Of a DNA stretch of 64,000 nt, positions 54,896 to 64,000 are shown one piece after another. Both the position numbers and the translations under genes were made by a program. Below the pieces are notes generated by a model. That model saw nothing but the letters and a program-made list of their open reading frames with translations. It did not search any database and was not told the DNA's origin. Numbering within the stretch: position 1 is the stretch's first letter; each line of letters opens with the position of its first letter. The stretch is from Eshraghiella crossota (GTDB taxonomy: Bacteria > Bacillota > Clostridia > Lachnospirales > Lachnospiraceae): the NCBI RefSeq assembly GCF_025148445.1, contig NZ_CP102270.1, forward strand, positions 1,785,001-1,849,000, read 5' to 3'.

Positions 54896-56134
54896 TTAAT
54901 AGAGTGGATTAGAGTCTGTTAATGCTTTAACAATAGCCATTGCCTCTGCTTTCTTAACATCATCATCCGTTACTGCAAGAGCGATTGCTTCAGCAACTTT
55001 ATCCATATCCTCTGTATTAAAGCCTCTTGTAGTAACTGCTGCTGTACCAAGTCTGATACCGCTTGTTGTAAATGGCTTTTCAGGATCATTTGGAATTGCA
55101 TTCTTATTACATGTAATATTAACTGTATCAAGAAGTTTTTCTGTTGCTTTACCTGTAACACCCTTGCTTCTTAAATCTACAAGCATAAGGTGGTTATCCG
55201 TTCCTCCTGATACAAGATTAAAGCCTCTGTTTAAAAGACCATCTGCAAGTGCCTTGGCATTGTCAATAATGTTTTTGGCATAAGTCTTAAATTCAGGTTC
55301 AAGAGCTTCTTTAAAGCATATTGCCTTACCTGCAATTACATGCATTAAAGGACCGCCCTGGATTCCCGGGAAAATTGCTTTATTAAAGTTATACTTGTCT
55401 GCTGCTTCCTGATTGCAGAGAATCATACCGCCTCTTGGTCCTCTGAGCGTCTTGTGTGTTGTTGTTGTAACAACATCTGCATAAGGAATTGGGCTCATAT
55501 GCTGTCCGCCTGCAACAAGACCTGCAATATGTGCCATATCTACCATAAGAACAGCTCCGACTTCATCGGCTATTTCCCTGAATTTCTTGAAATCTATTGT
55601 TCTTGCATAAGCACTTGCTCCGGCAAGAATCATCTTAGGTCTGCATTCTTTGGCAATTCTTAATACCTCATCATAATCAATGAAGCCCTCGTCATTAACG
55701 CCGTAAGGCACGCAGTTAAAATATTTTCCTGACATATTTACAGGTGAACCATGTGATAAATGTCCGCCGTGTGCAAGGCTCATTCCCATGTATGTGTCAC
55801 CGGGATTGAGGATGGCAAAGAATACTGCCATATTAGCCTGTGCTCCTGAATGAGGCTGTACGTTTACATAATCACATCCGAAAAGCTTCTTTGCTCTTTC
55901 AATGGCAAGGTTCTCAACAATATCAACATACTGGCATCCGCCGTAGTATCTTTTTCCGGGATAACCTTCGGCATATTTGTTGGTAAGCCAGCTTCCCATT
56001 GCTGCCATTACAGCCTTGCTGACAAAATTTTCTGATGCAATAAGCTCTATATGGTCATTCTGTCTTCCCACTTCAAGCTTAATAGCCTCGGCAACTTCAG
56101 GATCAAATTCTTTTACTTCATCAAATGAATACAT
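54896..56134 (-). CDS. glyA: Serine hydroxymethyltransferase
   Basis: 412 residues, full length. [24 protein letters not shown], and the PLP-lysine region [20 protein letters not shown] are diagnostic. It interconverts serine and glycine with tetrahydrofolate, feeding the one-carbon pool used by PurN. Last gene of the long run from relA, 13 bp after aspS. Confidence 0.97.
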   Translation of the reverse strand: MYSFDEVKEFDPEVAEAIKLEVGRQNDHIELIASENFVSKAVMAAMGSWLTNKYAEGYPGKRYYGGCQYVDIVENLAIERAKKLFGCDYVNVQPHSGAQANMAVFFAILNPGDTYMGMSLAHGGHLSHGSPVNMSGKYFNCVPYGVNDEGFIDYDEVLRIAKECRPKMILAGASAYARTIDFKKFREIADEVGAVLMVDMAHIAGLVAGGQHMSPIPYADVVTTTTHKTLRGPRGGMILCNQEAADKYNFNKAIFPGIQGGPLMHVIAGKAICFKEALEPEFKTYAKNIIDNAKALADGLLNRGFNLVSGGTDNHLMLVDLRSKGVTGKATEKLLDTVNITCNKNAIPNDPEKPFTTSGIRLGTAAVTTRGFNTEDMDKVAEAIALAVTDDDVKKAEAMAIVKALTDSNPLY

Positions 56135-56147
56135 TAATACAGTCCTC

Positions 56148-57911
56148 CTACTCTTCTCTTTCTTTTACAATAGCGATGTGAACATCATCAAGCTGCTTCT
56201 GGTCTACAGTGGCAGGTGCTCCCATCATAACATCCATTGCGTTTTTGTTCATTGGGAAAGGAATTATCTCTCTTATGCTTTCCTCTCCGCAGATAAGCAT
56301 TATCATACGGTCAACTCCCGGAGCTATTCCTGCATGTGGTGGTGCTCCATAGCAGAACGCATTATACATTGCAGGGAATTTGGCTTTAACATCATCTTCA
56401 CCAAGTCCTACTAATCTGAATGCTTCTATCATTATCTCAGGGTCATGGTTTCTTACCGCACCTGATGATAATTCGACGCCATTACATACAAGATCATACT
56501 GGTATGCAAGTATATCAAGAGGTTCTTTGTTCTTAAGTGCATCCATTCCGCCCTGTGGCATAGAGAAAGGATTATGACAGAACTCAAGTTCTCCCGATTC
56601 TTCACCTATTTCATACATAGGGAAATCAACAATCCAACAGAATTCGTATGTATTCTGTTTCATATGTTTTTCACTGGCTGCACCGAGAAGTCTTCTGAGT
56701 ACACCGGCTGTTTTCTGTGCGACAAGTTTCTTTCCGGCTGTAAGTCCTACAAAGTCTCCCGGCTTAAGACCGAGTGTGTTTATTACCTGTTCTTTGATGT
56801 TCTGAAGGAACTTAGCGATTCCGCCTGTAATTTCTCCATTCTCATCTACTTTGAACCAATATGCCTTATTGGCTGTGGCAACTTCCACATCCGCACATAT
56901 TGCATCTATCTGCTTTCTTGTTGCAGTAAATCCGTCAACAACAATTGCCTTTACTGTCTGTCCTTCAAAAGGTCCGAATCCGCATCCTGAAAGAAGTTCT
57001 GTAGCATCGGTTAATACAAGGTCAATTCTTAAGTCAGGCTTATCTGTTCCGTATTTATCCATAGATTCAAGATAAGGTATTCTCACAAAAGGAGCCTTTG
57101 ATGCATTGGAATATACACCGTATTTTGCAAATACAGGAGGAAGAACCTCTTCAATTACCGAAAATACATCTTCCTGTGATGCAAATGCCATTTCCATATC
57201 AAGCTGGTAAAATTCTCCCGGTGAACGGTCAGCTCTCGCATCCTCATCCCTGAAGCAAGGTGCTATCTGGAAATATCTGTCAAAGCCTGATGCCATAAGT
57301 ATCTGCTTGAACTGCTGTGGAGCCTGTGGGAGTGCATAAAACTTACCCGGATGATTTCTTGCCGGTACAAGATAATCCCTTGCTCCTTCAGGTGATGAAC
57401 ATGTAAGGATTGGTGTTGTTATTTCCATAAATCCAAGTGAGTTCATCTTGTTACGGAGTTCAGCAACTATTTTGCTTCTTAAAATAATATTGCCCTTAAC
57501 CGCAGGATTTCTTAAATCAAGATAGCGGTATTTAAGTCTTGTATTCTCATCCGCATCCTTAGACTGGTTAATCTCAAACGGAAGTGCATTGTAACGGCAC
57601 TTACCGAGAACCTCAATCTTAGATGGAACAACCTCAATTTCACCTGTAGGAAGTTCTGCATTCTTGCTTGAACGTTCCCTTACAACACCTGTTACCTGAA
57701 TTGTAGATTCCTTATTGACAGAATCTATAACCGACATCATATCTTCTGTCTCGATAACAACCTGTGTTGTTCCGTAAAAGTCCCTTAAAATCAGGAAACC
57801 TAAGTTCTTACTTACCTTTCTAATATTCTCATACCAACCAACAACTGTTACGTCCTTACCGGCATCGGCAAGGCGGAGTTCTCCACAGTTGTGTGTTCTA
57901 GACTGTACCAT
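56148..57911 (-). CDS. aspS: Aspartate-tRNA ligase
   Basis: 587 residues. N-terminal OB-fold anticodon domain, class II motif 2 ([20 protein letters not shown]) and motif 3 ([20 protein letters not shown]), with the bacterial GAD insertion between. Full length. Lies 15 bp after hisS. Confidence 0.97.
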   Translation of the reverse strand: MVQSRTHNCGELRLADAGKDVTVVGWYENIRKVSKNLGFLILRDFYGTTQVVIETEDMMSVIDSVNKESTIQVTGVVRERSSKNAELPTGEIEVVPSKIEVLGKCRYNALPFEINQSKDADENTRLKYRYLDLRNPAVKGNIILRSKIVAELRNKMNSLGFMEITTPILTCSSPEGARDYLVPARNHPGKFYALPQAPQQFKQILMASGFDRYFQIAPCFRDEDARADRSPGEFYQLDMEMAFASQEDVFSVIEEVLPPVFAKYGVYSNASKAPFVRIPYLESMDKYGTDKPDLRIDLVLTDATELLSGCGFGPFEGQTVKAIVVDGFTATRKQIDAICADVEVATANKAYWFKVDENGEITGGIAKFLQNIKEQVINTLGLKPGDFVGLTAGKKLVAQKTAGVLRRLLGAASEKHMKQNTYEFCWIVDFPMYEIGEESGELEFCHNPFSMPQGGMDALKNKEPLDILAYQYDLVCNGVELSSGAVRNHDPEIMIEAFRLVGLGEDDVKAKFPAMYNAFCYGAPPHAGIAPGVDRMIMLICGEESIREIIPFPMNKNAMDVMMGAPATVDQKQLDDVHIAIVKEREE

Positions 57912-57926
57912 AGATAGTTCCTCTCT

Positions 57927-59189
57927 TTATTTTACTATTGGATTTTTGTAAAATTCCTTAAATTCCTTGTACCCCTGTTCAATGAGGTTGTCCTTCTGGA
58001 ATTTTTTATTTTTATTCATTCTTACAACAAGCACCTTGATTCCTTCTTCCCGAAGTTTCTGTGCTTCTTTGATAATATTACATAACATCTCTGATTGTAT
58101 ACCTTTTTCTACAAGAAAAGCAATACTATTTCCCTGATTTGGTATCTCAAAATTATTATCCATGAGAATAGTAATTATTCTTTCAAAACCAATTGAAAAT
58201 CCGCAGGCCGGTGTCTCCTGTCCGGTAAATTTGCCCACCATCTTATCGTAACGTCCGCCACCGCCAACGCTGCTTCCGAATTCAGGAACTTCAATTTCAA
58301 AAATTGTTCCCGTGTAGTAAGACATTCCTCTTACAAGCGTAGGGTCAAATACTATATCAAAATCACAGTTCTTTGTTCCGTTGACGCTCTCAATAATCTC
58401 AAGAAGATTGTCTTTAGCCTCATCTGGAAGAAATTCAGCGATTGTATCCGCAAGATATAAAAGGCCGTTATCGGCTTTTTCAATTCCGTCAAAAAGACTT
58501 ACATACTTCTCTACCGAAGCCGCATCATAGCCGTTGGCAATAAGATCTTCCTTAACGCCTTCAATTCCGATTTTGTCCATTTTATCAAGAATAATAAAAA
58601 CATTATCGTAAGATTCTTCTGCAAATCCGCTGTATGCAGCCATTGCCTTAAGTATTCTTCTGTCATTTATTTTAATCTTGAAATTCTTAAAACCAATCCT
58701 GCCAAGCGTTGTGGTGGTTGCAAGAATCAGTTCTATCTCCGCAAGGTTGGTTGGTTCACCGAGTATATCTATGTCACACTGGTAAAACTGTCTGAATCTG
58801 CCTTTCTGAGGCCTGTCTGCTCTCCATACGCTTCCTATCTGAAGTGCTTTAAAAGGTGATGGCAGGGATGCCTGGTTATTGGAATAAAATCTTACAAGAG
58901 GTACCGTAAGGTCATATCTTAATCCTCCATCCACAAGGTCTGCCTCTGATGAAGCACTTTCAAGATTAAGTTTTTCTCCTCTTTTCATAATTTTGAAAAT
59001 AAGTTTTTCATTTTCACCTCCCTGTTTACTTGAAAGGTTGGCAATATTTTCAACTGCCGGTGTTTCAATGGACGTAAAACCGAACTTTGAATATGTTTCC
59101 TTAATTATTCCGATAAGATAATCTCTTATCTGCATTTCCTTTGGCAGAATATCTTTCATACCTGTCATAGGTTTTTTAATCAGTGCCAT
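57927..59189 (-). CDS. hisS: Histidine-tRNA ligase
   Basis: 420 residues. Class II motifs plus the HisRS-specific LVRGMSYYTGTIFEIE and VGGGGRYDKMVGKFTG. GFSIGFERI forms motif 3; a C-terminal anticodon domain follows. It lies 10 bp after the HD-GYP gene. Confidence 0.96.
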   Translation of the reverse strand: MALIKKPMTGMKDILPKEMQIRDYLIGIIKETYSKFGFTSIETPAVENIANLSSKQGGENEKLIFKIMKRGEKLNLESASSEADLVDGGLRYDLTVPLVRFYSNNQASLPSPFKALQIGSVWRADRPQKGRFRQFYQCDIDILGEPTNLAEIELILATTTTLGRIGFKNFKIKINDRRILKAMAAYSGFAEESYDNVFIILDKMDKIGIEGVKEDLIANGYDAASVEKYVSLFDGIEKADNGLLYLADTIAEFLPDEAKDNLLEIIESVNGTKNCDFDIVFDPTLVRGMSYYTGTIFEIEVPEFGSSVGGGGRYDKMVGKFTGQETPACGFSIGFERIITILMDNNFEIPNQGNSIAFLVEKGIQSEMLCNIIKEAQKLREEGIKVLVVRMNKNKKFQKDNLIEQGYKEFKEFYKNPIVK

Positions 59190-59199
59190 TATTATATCC

Positions 59200-59832
59200 T
59201 CACTTTTTCATAATCTCTCTTGTTGTAAAATTAATCATCAGCCTGCTGTTCTTAATTTTCTCTATGGTTGAAGGCTCATGAATCAGACGTTGGAAAGCTA
59301 AAAATACTTCCATATCATAGCAATCTATCTCATCTATTATTATCTGCATCGCTGTTTCGATGTCAAATGCCCTTCGATACGGTCTGTCTGAAATCAGGGC
59401 GGTAAAAGTATCCGCAACACGCATCACTCTCGCACCAAACGGTATATCTTCGCCTTTTCTGTTTTCAGGATAACCGGTTCCGTCATAGTTCTCATGATGA
59501 TACAAAACAGAATCAAGAACAAGATCCGAAAAATCATACTTTTTAAGTATATCATAACTTAACTTGGAATGCATTCTCATATATTCCGTTCCATCATCAT
59601 TTTTATGGTCATCATCCTCGTTTCTGCCGTAAAGATACCTTGATAGTTTAAGTTTGCCTATATCATGGACAAGTCCGGCAAGTGCCAGTTCGTAACAAAT
59701 GCTCTCGTCATAGCCCATCTCTTTGGCAAGAAGATATGTAAGATTGCTTACACACACTCCATGATTGATATTATCTTCAAAATCCGATAGAAGTGTTGCC
59801 TGAACCGGATTGGCTTTTGCTCTAATTCTCAT
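59200..59832 (-). CDS. HD-GYP-type phosphohydrolase domain protein
   Basis: 210 residues. ALAGLVHDIGKLKLS holds the HD pair; HHENYDGTGYP and GARVMRVADTFTALISDRPY are the extended HD-GYP motifs of cyclic-di-GMP phosphodiesterases. No receiver or membrane domain is attached, so its signal input is unclear. It overlaps the end of hemZ by 11 bases. Confidence 0.87.
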   Translation of the reverse strand: MRIRAKANPVQATLLSDFEDNINHGVCVSNLTYLLAKEMGYDESICYELALAGLVHDIGKLKLSRYLYGRNEDDDHKNDDGTEYMRMHSKLSYDILKKYDFSDLVLDSVLYHHENYDGTGYPENRKGEDIPFGARVMRVADTFTALISDRPYRRAFDIETAMQIIIDEIDCYDMEVFLAFQRLIHEPSTIEKIKNSRLMINFTTREIMKK

Positions 59833-61258
59833 TAAAAAAACTTCGCTTTCTTTCTATCATTTCATCTACACGTTCTATGTAATTAGATACATCTTTTACA
59901 TTTTCTATACGTTCAACTCTGTTTTCATCCGGAAAAACTATTTTCGACTGTGCTCCCGCGCCAGCCGCATATATGGACTGTTTCTCTTCCATTATCAGGA
60001 TGTTATATACACCTTTTTTGCCTTCTTTTGCATATCCCACATTTTCAAAATTACCTGCCATATTTTTCTGACGGTAAAGGTAATATGGTGTCATGCCCAT
60101 CATATCGGCATATTCCTTTGTCATGGTTATTATTTCGTCCGTATTATCTATTCTGTAGTCTGCGTATGCTTCTTTCATATAGTTAAGCCTTGCGGCTCTT
60201 TTTATCGCCAGTGAATGAACCGTAAGATTGTCCGGGGATAATTTCATTATCTGTTCAAGGGTATTTCTCACATCTTCCTTATCTTCTCCCGGAAGTCCCA
60301 CAATCATATCCATGTTAATGTTATCAAAACCACAGTCTCTCGCCATCTTAAACGTATCACATATCTGTTCTACGGTATGTCTTCTTCCTATCAGATCAAG
60401 GGTCTTCTGATTCATGGTCTGCGGATTGATTGAAATTCTTCCTATTCCGTGTTTTTTGATAACCTCAAGTTTATCACGGTCAATACTGTCCGGTCTGCCT
60501 GCTTCAACGGTAAATTCTTTAAGGTTGCTGTAATCAAAACAGCTTTCAAGGAAATCAAAAAGTCTTTCAAACTGATATGGTAAAAGTGTGGTGGGAGTTC
60601 CGCCGCCTATATATATGCTGTCAGGTCTTCTTCCTCTAAGATGTTCCGACAGATATTTAAGTTCTTTAAAAAGTGCGTCAAGATAGCTGTCTACTTTGTC
60701 CTTCCACATGCTTATGGGATAGGAGGTAAAAGAACAGTAAAGACATGTAGTAGGACAGAACGGAATACCTATATACAGACTATATCCATTCTTATAATCC
60801 AGTGTCTTTAACAGTTCATTTTCGTTTGCAGCAACCTCAAGGCTAAGTAAAGATTTCTTTTCATTAACAAGATATTCTTCTTCAAGATGTCTGATTATTG
60901 TCTTATCATCAACACCTTCTTCAACCATGGCAAGTGGTATCTTAACAGGACGTATTCCCGTAAGAGTTCCCCATGGCAGGGACTTGCCCGTAAGAGAGGA
61001 ATATATTCCGTAAAGTTCTCTTTTCAGTCTGTTTCTGGTTCTTTTCTTATCCTCATATACATCATATTCAAAAGAAGCCCCGGTTATATCTGCACCTGTA
61101 ACGCTTCCCTTTACCTTTTTGCCATCAACAAATACTGCTATGGAAAGTTCGGGATTATCGCAATTTTCCGTCGTAATTCTTGTATCGGGATAAAATGCCT
61201 GTGTCATGACCCTGACATCATTTTCATAATCTTTTGTATTAATACTAAAAAAAATCAT
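59822..61258 (-). CDS. hemZ: Coproporphyrinogen dehydrogenase HemZ (radical SAM)
   Basis: 478 residues. Radical-SAM cluster motif CPTTCLYC (Cys168, 172, 175), a GGGTPT motif, and the long N-terminal domain typical of HemZ rather than HemW. HemZ-type proteins act on coproporphyrinogen III; in anaerobes the real substrate is often unproven. 8 bp after the MBL gene. Confidence 0.88.
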   Translation of the reverse strand: MIFFSINTKDYENDVRVMTQAFYPDTRITTENCDNPELSIAVFVDGKKVKGSVTGADITGASFEYDVYEDKKRTRNRLKRELYGIYSSLTGKSLPWGTLTGIRPVKIPLAMVEEGVDDKTIIRHLEEEYLVNEKKSLLSLEVAANENELLKTLDYKNGYSLYIGIPFCPTTCLYCSFTSYPISMWKDKVDSYLDALFKELKYLSEHLRGRRPDSIYIGGGTPTTLLPYQFERLFDFLESCFDYSNLKEFTVEAGRPDSIDRDKLEVIKKHGIGRISINPQTMNQKTLDLIGRRHTVEQICDTFKMARDCGFDNINMDMIVGLPGEDKEDVRNTLEQIMKLSPDNLTVHSLAIKRAARLNYMKEAYADYRIDNTDEIITMTKEYADMMGMTPYYLYRQKNMAGNFENVGYAKEGKKGVYNILIMEEKQSIYAAGAGAQSKIVFPDENRVERIENVKDVSNYIERVDEMIERKRSFFNEN

Positions 61259-61266
61259 TTTATATC

Positions 61267-61896
61267 CTATCTTACAAAAGGGTTATATTTTTTCTCATGC
61301 CCTATAGTGGTTGCCTCCGAATGTCCAGGATATACCTTGACATCATCGGGAAGAGTATATAATTTCTCTTTAATTGAAGCGATAAGGGCAAATGTACTTC
61401 CTCCCTTGAAATCACTTCTTCCGACTGATTCGCAAAACAGTGTATCTCCCGAAAAGAGCACACCTTCATCCATAAAATAATAGCACATTCCGCCTATTGT
61501 ATGTCCCGGAACTTCAAATGCCTTAATTCTGAAACCACCGGCTTCAAATTCTTCTCCGTCCTTAAGGTACACATCTGCACTGAAGGTTCTGCCCTCACCC
61601 ATAAAGCCTGATGTAAGATTGGCCTCCGGGTCTTCTAATACAGCCTTTTCCGTATTTCCTATATATGCTTTTACATTGAAACGTTCCCTTACTTCATCAA
61701 GGGCAAGCACATGATCAAAATGTCCGTGGGTAATAAGAATGCCTTCAACGTTTATCTGTAATCTGGCAACACGTTCAATAATTCTGACAGGGTCTCCGGC
61801 CGGATCAATAATAAGGCCTCTTTTAGTCTCGTCATCATATACATAATAGGTATTGGTAGCACACATTCCTATTATATTATGTTCAATTTTTATCAT
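61267..61896 (-). CDS. MBL-fold metallo-hydrolase (glyoxalase II-like)
   Basis: 209 residues. Metal motif THGHFDH (His57, His59, Asp61, His62), then GHTIGGMCY and PGHSEATTIG with later ligands. Family hydrolases cleave thioesters or related bonds; the exact substrate is unknown. It lies 3 bp after relA, conserved in many Lachnospiraceae. Confidence 0.88.
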   Translation of the reverse strand: MIKIEHNIIGMCATNTYYVYDDETKRGLIIDPAGDPVRIIERVARLQINVEGILITHGHFDHVLALDEVRERFNVKAYIGNTEKAVLEDPEANLTSGFMGEGRTFSADVYLKDGEEFEAGGFRIKAFEVPGHTIGGMCYYFMDEGVLFSGDTLFCESVGRSDFKGGSTFALIASIKEKLYTLPDDVKVYPGHSEATTIGHEKKYNPFVR

Positions 61897-61899
61897 ACA

Positions 61900-64000
61900 C
61901 TAACCTCTCGTTCTCTCGATATCCAGAACTCCTTCAACATTTCTTAATTTATCAAAAAGTTCCCTGAGTGCATCTACGCCACTTATTTCAAAACTAAGTT
62001 CAAGTGTTGCCGTTCCTGTCTTGCTTGTACGGCAGTTCATAGTCTTAACATCAATCTTTCTCTCTGTAAGTATCTTTGAAATGTCTACAATAAGGCCTGT
62101 TCTGTTATTTGCATATATTTTAATATCTGTTGTATATCTTTCTTCTGAATTTTCATAATCAAGTTTCTGCCATTCCGCGTCAATAAGTCTTGATTTATCA
62201 AGTTCAGACATGTTAATTACGTTAATACAATCCGTGGTATGGATTGATATTCCTCTTCCTCTTGTTACAAAACCTACGATTTCATCACCCGGAACAGGAT
62301 TACAGCATTTTGAAAACCTGACTGCCACATCATGTATGCCCTTAACAACAATTCCGGTCTTAGATGGCTTACCGTCAGCCTTCTGTTTTATGGTACTTTC
62401 GGAGTTGTCTGCAAGAATATCCGCATCGGTAATTTCTTCCCTATGCTTCTTATCGTATTCTTCCTGAAGTTTACCAACAACCTGGCCTTCCTTAAGTCCG
62501 CCGTGTCCTACAGCGGCAAGTACGGAATCCCAATCCCTGAATCCATACTTTGTCATAGTCTTTTCTATGAATTCAGGCTTAAGAAGATCTGATAAAACAA
62601 TGTTTTTTGTCTTACAGTAATTATGGATAAGGTCTTTTCCTTTTAAAATATTATCTTCTTTAAGTTCAGCCTTGAACCATGAATTAATTTTGTTCTTAGC
62701 CTGCGGGCTTTTTACTACTTTAAGCCAGTCACGGCTTGGTCCTTTAGAATTCTGGGACGTAATAACTTCGATTCTGTCACCGTTTTTTATCTTGTAATCA
62801 ATAGGTACCAGCTTGCCGTTTACTTTGGCACCCACCATTTTATTACCTACAGCCGAATGTATGCTGTATGCAAAATCAATAGGAGTGGAGCCTGCCGGCA
62901 GGTTCTTGACATCTCCCTGTGGAGTAAAACAATACACACTGTCCGAGAATAAATCAAGGTCGCTCTTTATTATGCTTAAAAATTCCTTGTTATCGGACAT
63001 ATCCCTCTGCCATTCAAGAATCTGTCTTAACCATGTAAGCTTTGCTTCCTCGCTGTCATCACCCTTTGTACCGTCAATATTTTCTTTATATTTCCAATGG
63101 GCTGCGATACCATATTCAGCGGTTCTGTGCATCTCGTAAGTACGGATCTGTATCTCAAACGGCTGTCCTGTCTGGGATATAAGCGTTGTATGCAAAGACT
63201 GGTACATATTTGGCTTAGGCATAGCAATATAATCCTTAAATCGTCCCGGTATAGGCTTATACATCTCATGGATAAGTCCTAACACCGCATAACAGTCTTT
63301 GATTGTATCAACAATAATTCTTACCGCAAAAAGGTCGTATATCTGGTCAAGAGTCTTGTCCTGATTAACCATTTTCTTATATATGCTGAAAAAATGCTTT
63401 ACTCTTCCGTCTATGGTGTAATTTATTCCGGTTGTAGAGAGTTTTTCCTTGACTTCTGCCACAATTTCTTTTACAAAATTCTCCCTTGCCTCTTTACCAA
63501 GAGTAAGGTCATGCTCCAATTTATGGTACACATCAGGCTGGAGGTACATAAGTGATAAATCATCAAGTTCTACTTTAATCTTGGAAATACCGAGTCTCTG
63601 TGCTATAGGAGAGTATATTTCCATGGTTTCTCTTGACTTTTCTATCTGTTTCTCAGGCTTCTGGTACTGCATCGTCCTCATATTATGAAGTCTGTCGGCA
63701 AGTTTTATAAGGATTACTCGTATATCCTTTGCCATGGCAAGAAACATTTTTCTTAAATTCTCTGCCTGGATTTCTATCTTATCATGCTCATAGTTTAACT
63801 GGGTTAATTTGGTAACTCCATCTACAAGAAGTGCAACTTCTTCGCCGAATTCACGGCTTATATCTTCATAAGTTACTTCTGTATCTTCTATAACATCATG
63901 AAGTATTCCTGCTATAATTGTCTCTTTATCAAGCTCAAGCTGTGCAAGTATGATAGCCACACAAAGAGGATGGATTATATATGGTTCTCCCGATTTACGT
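61900..64000 (-). CDS. relA: Bifunctional (p)ppGpp synthetase/hydrolase RelA/SpoT (5' end outside window)
   Basis: About 700 codons visible; the frame continues past 64000. Hydrolase HD motif GILHDVIEDT, synthetase motif RFKDYIAMPKPNMYQSLHT and HRTAEYGIAAHWKYKE, a TGS domain (VYCFTPQGDVKNLPAGSTPI), a conserved Cys-rich region (VRFSKCCNPVPGDEIVG) and a C-terminal ACT domain. It makes and degrades the stringent-response alarmone. An apparent GTG start near 63960 is internal; upstream codons (RKSGEPYIIHPLC) are homologous. Confidence 0.96.
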   Translation of the reverse strand, partial: RKSGEPYIIHPLCVAIILAQLELDKETIIAGILHDVIEDTEVTYEDISREFGEEVALLVDGVTKLTQLNYEHDKIEIQAENLRKMFLAMAKDIRVILIKLADRLHNMRTMQYQKPEKQIEKSRETMEIYSPIAQRLGISKIKVELDDLSLMYLQPDVYHKLEHDLTLGKEARENFVKEIVAEVKEKLSTTGINYTIDGRVKHFFSIYKKMVNQDKTLDQIYDLFAVRIIVDTIKDCYAVLGLIHEMYKPIPGRFKDYIAMPKPNMYQSLHTTLISQTGQPFEIQIRTYEMHRTAEYGIAAHWKYKENIDGTKGDDSEEAKLTWLRQILEWQRDMSDNKEFLSIIKSDLDLFSDSVYCFTPQGDVKNLPAGSTPIDFAYSIHSAVGNKMVGAKVNGKLVPIDYKIKNGDRIEVITSQNSKGPSRDWLKVVKSPQAKNKINSWFKAELKEDNILKGKDLIHNYCKTKNIVLSDLLKPEFIEKTMTKYGFRDWDSVLAAVGHGGLKEGQVVGKLQEEYDKKHREEITDADILADNSESTIKQKADGKPSKTGIVVKGIHDVAVRFSKCCNPVPGDEIVGFVTRGRGISIHTTDCINVINMSELDKSRLIDAEWQKLDYENSEERYTTDIKIYANNRTGLIVDISKILTERKIDVKTMNCRTSKTGTATLELSFEISGVDALRELFDKLRNVEGVLDIERTRG

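Overview
The window looks like the chromosome of an anaerobic, gut-type Lachnospiraceae (Clostridia). The backbone is AT-rich and has typical gene groups of that family: mcsA-mcsB-clpC, radA, a pur cluster, relA-hemZ-hisS-aspS-glyA, soluble and transmembrane chemotaxis receptors, and a SpoVAF-like germination gene. Almost every gene is on the minus strand; the one clear plus-strand gene is a small membrane protein at 54451-54849. Both window ends cut genes: a YbaK-like deacylase at 1-390 and relA at 61900-64000.

Region 1 (1-23800) is ordinary backbone: a GH13 amylase, a thioesterase, queH, lspA, two chemotaxis proteins, a GerA/SpoVAF protein, tRNA-Trp, radA, and the protein-arginine-kinase/ClpC stress operon. 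That operon is led by a GntR/YtrA-type regulator instead of ctsR. Next come a two-gene envelope operon (a dockerin-tailed glucosaminidase and a membrane-anchored cohesin-like protein) and a nucleotide cluster pyrE-(membrane protein)-purE-purM-purN-purD-argC.

Region 2 (23900-45975) is a plastic zone. Its core, about 25300-37060, is visibly GC-rich and looks acquired. It encodes a compact HTH peptide, an ECF-like sigma factor, a two-TM protein, a multi-TM protein and a PrsW-type intramembrane protease. After a terminator come a second, paralogous two-TM protein and a 2959-residue secreted protein with a C-terminal sortase-type signal (FPQTG). By analogy with SigW/RsiW/PrsW this reads as a self-contained envelope-signalling cassette driving a giant surface protein. 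Around it lie gene fossils and repeats: DUF3800, PIN toxin, ORF6N, Rpn-type nuclease, nucleotidyltransferase and ABC fragments; an Abi_2 gene with a promoter-driven structured RNA; a 64-bp tandem repeat array; an inverted repeat pair; a MITE-like element; and a metal-type P-ATPase operon.

Region 3 (45975-53200) holds an ABC exporter with two permeases, a lipoprotein and a secreted four-cysteine protein, then a RelE/Phd-type toxin-antitoxin pair, a Fic protein and a GNAT acetyltransferase. Region 4 (53175-64000) returns to housekeeping: an rRNA methyltransferase and a tightly packed run relA, MBL hydrolase, hemZ, HD-GYP protein, hisS, aspS, glyA ending in a good terminator.

All function calls come from reading motifs and gene context; no database search was run.
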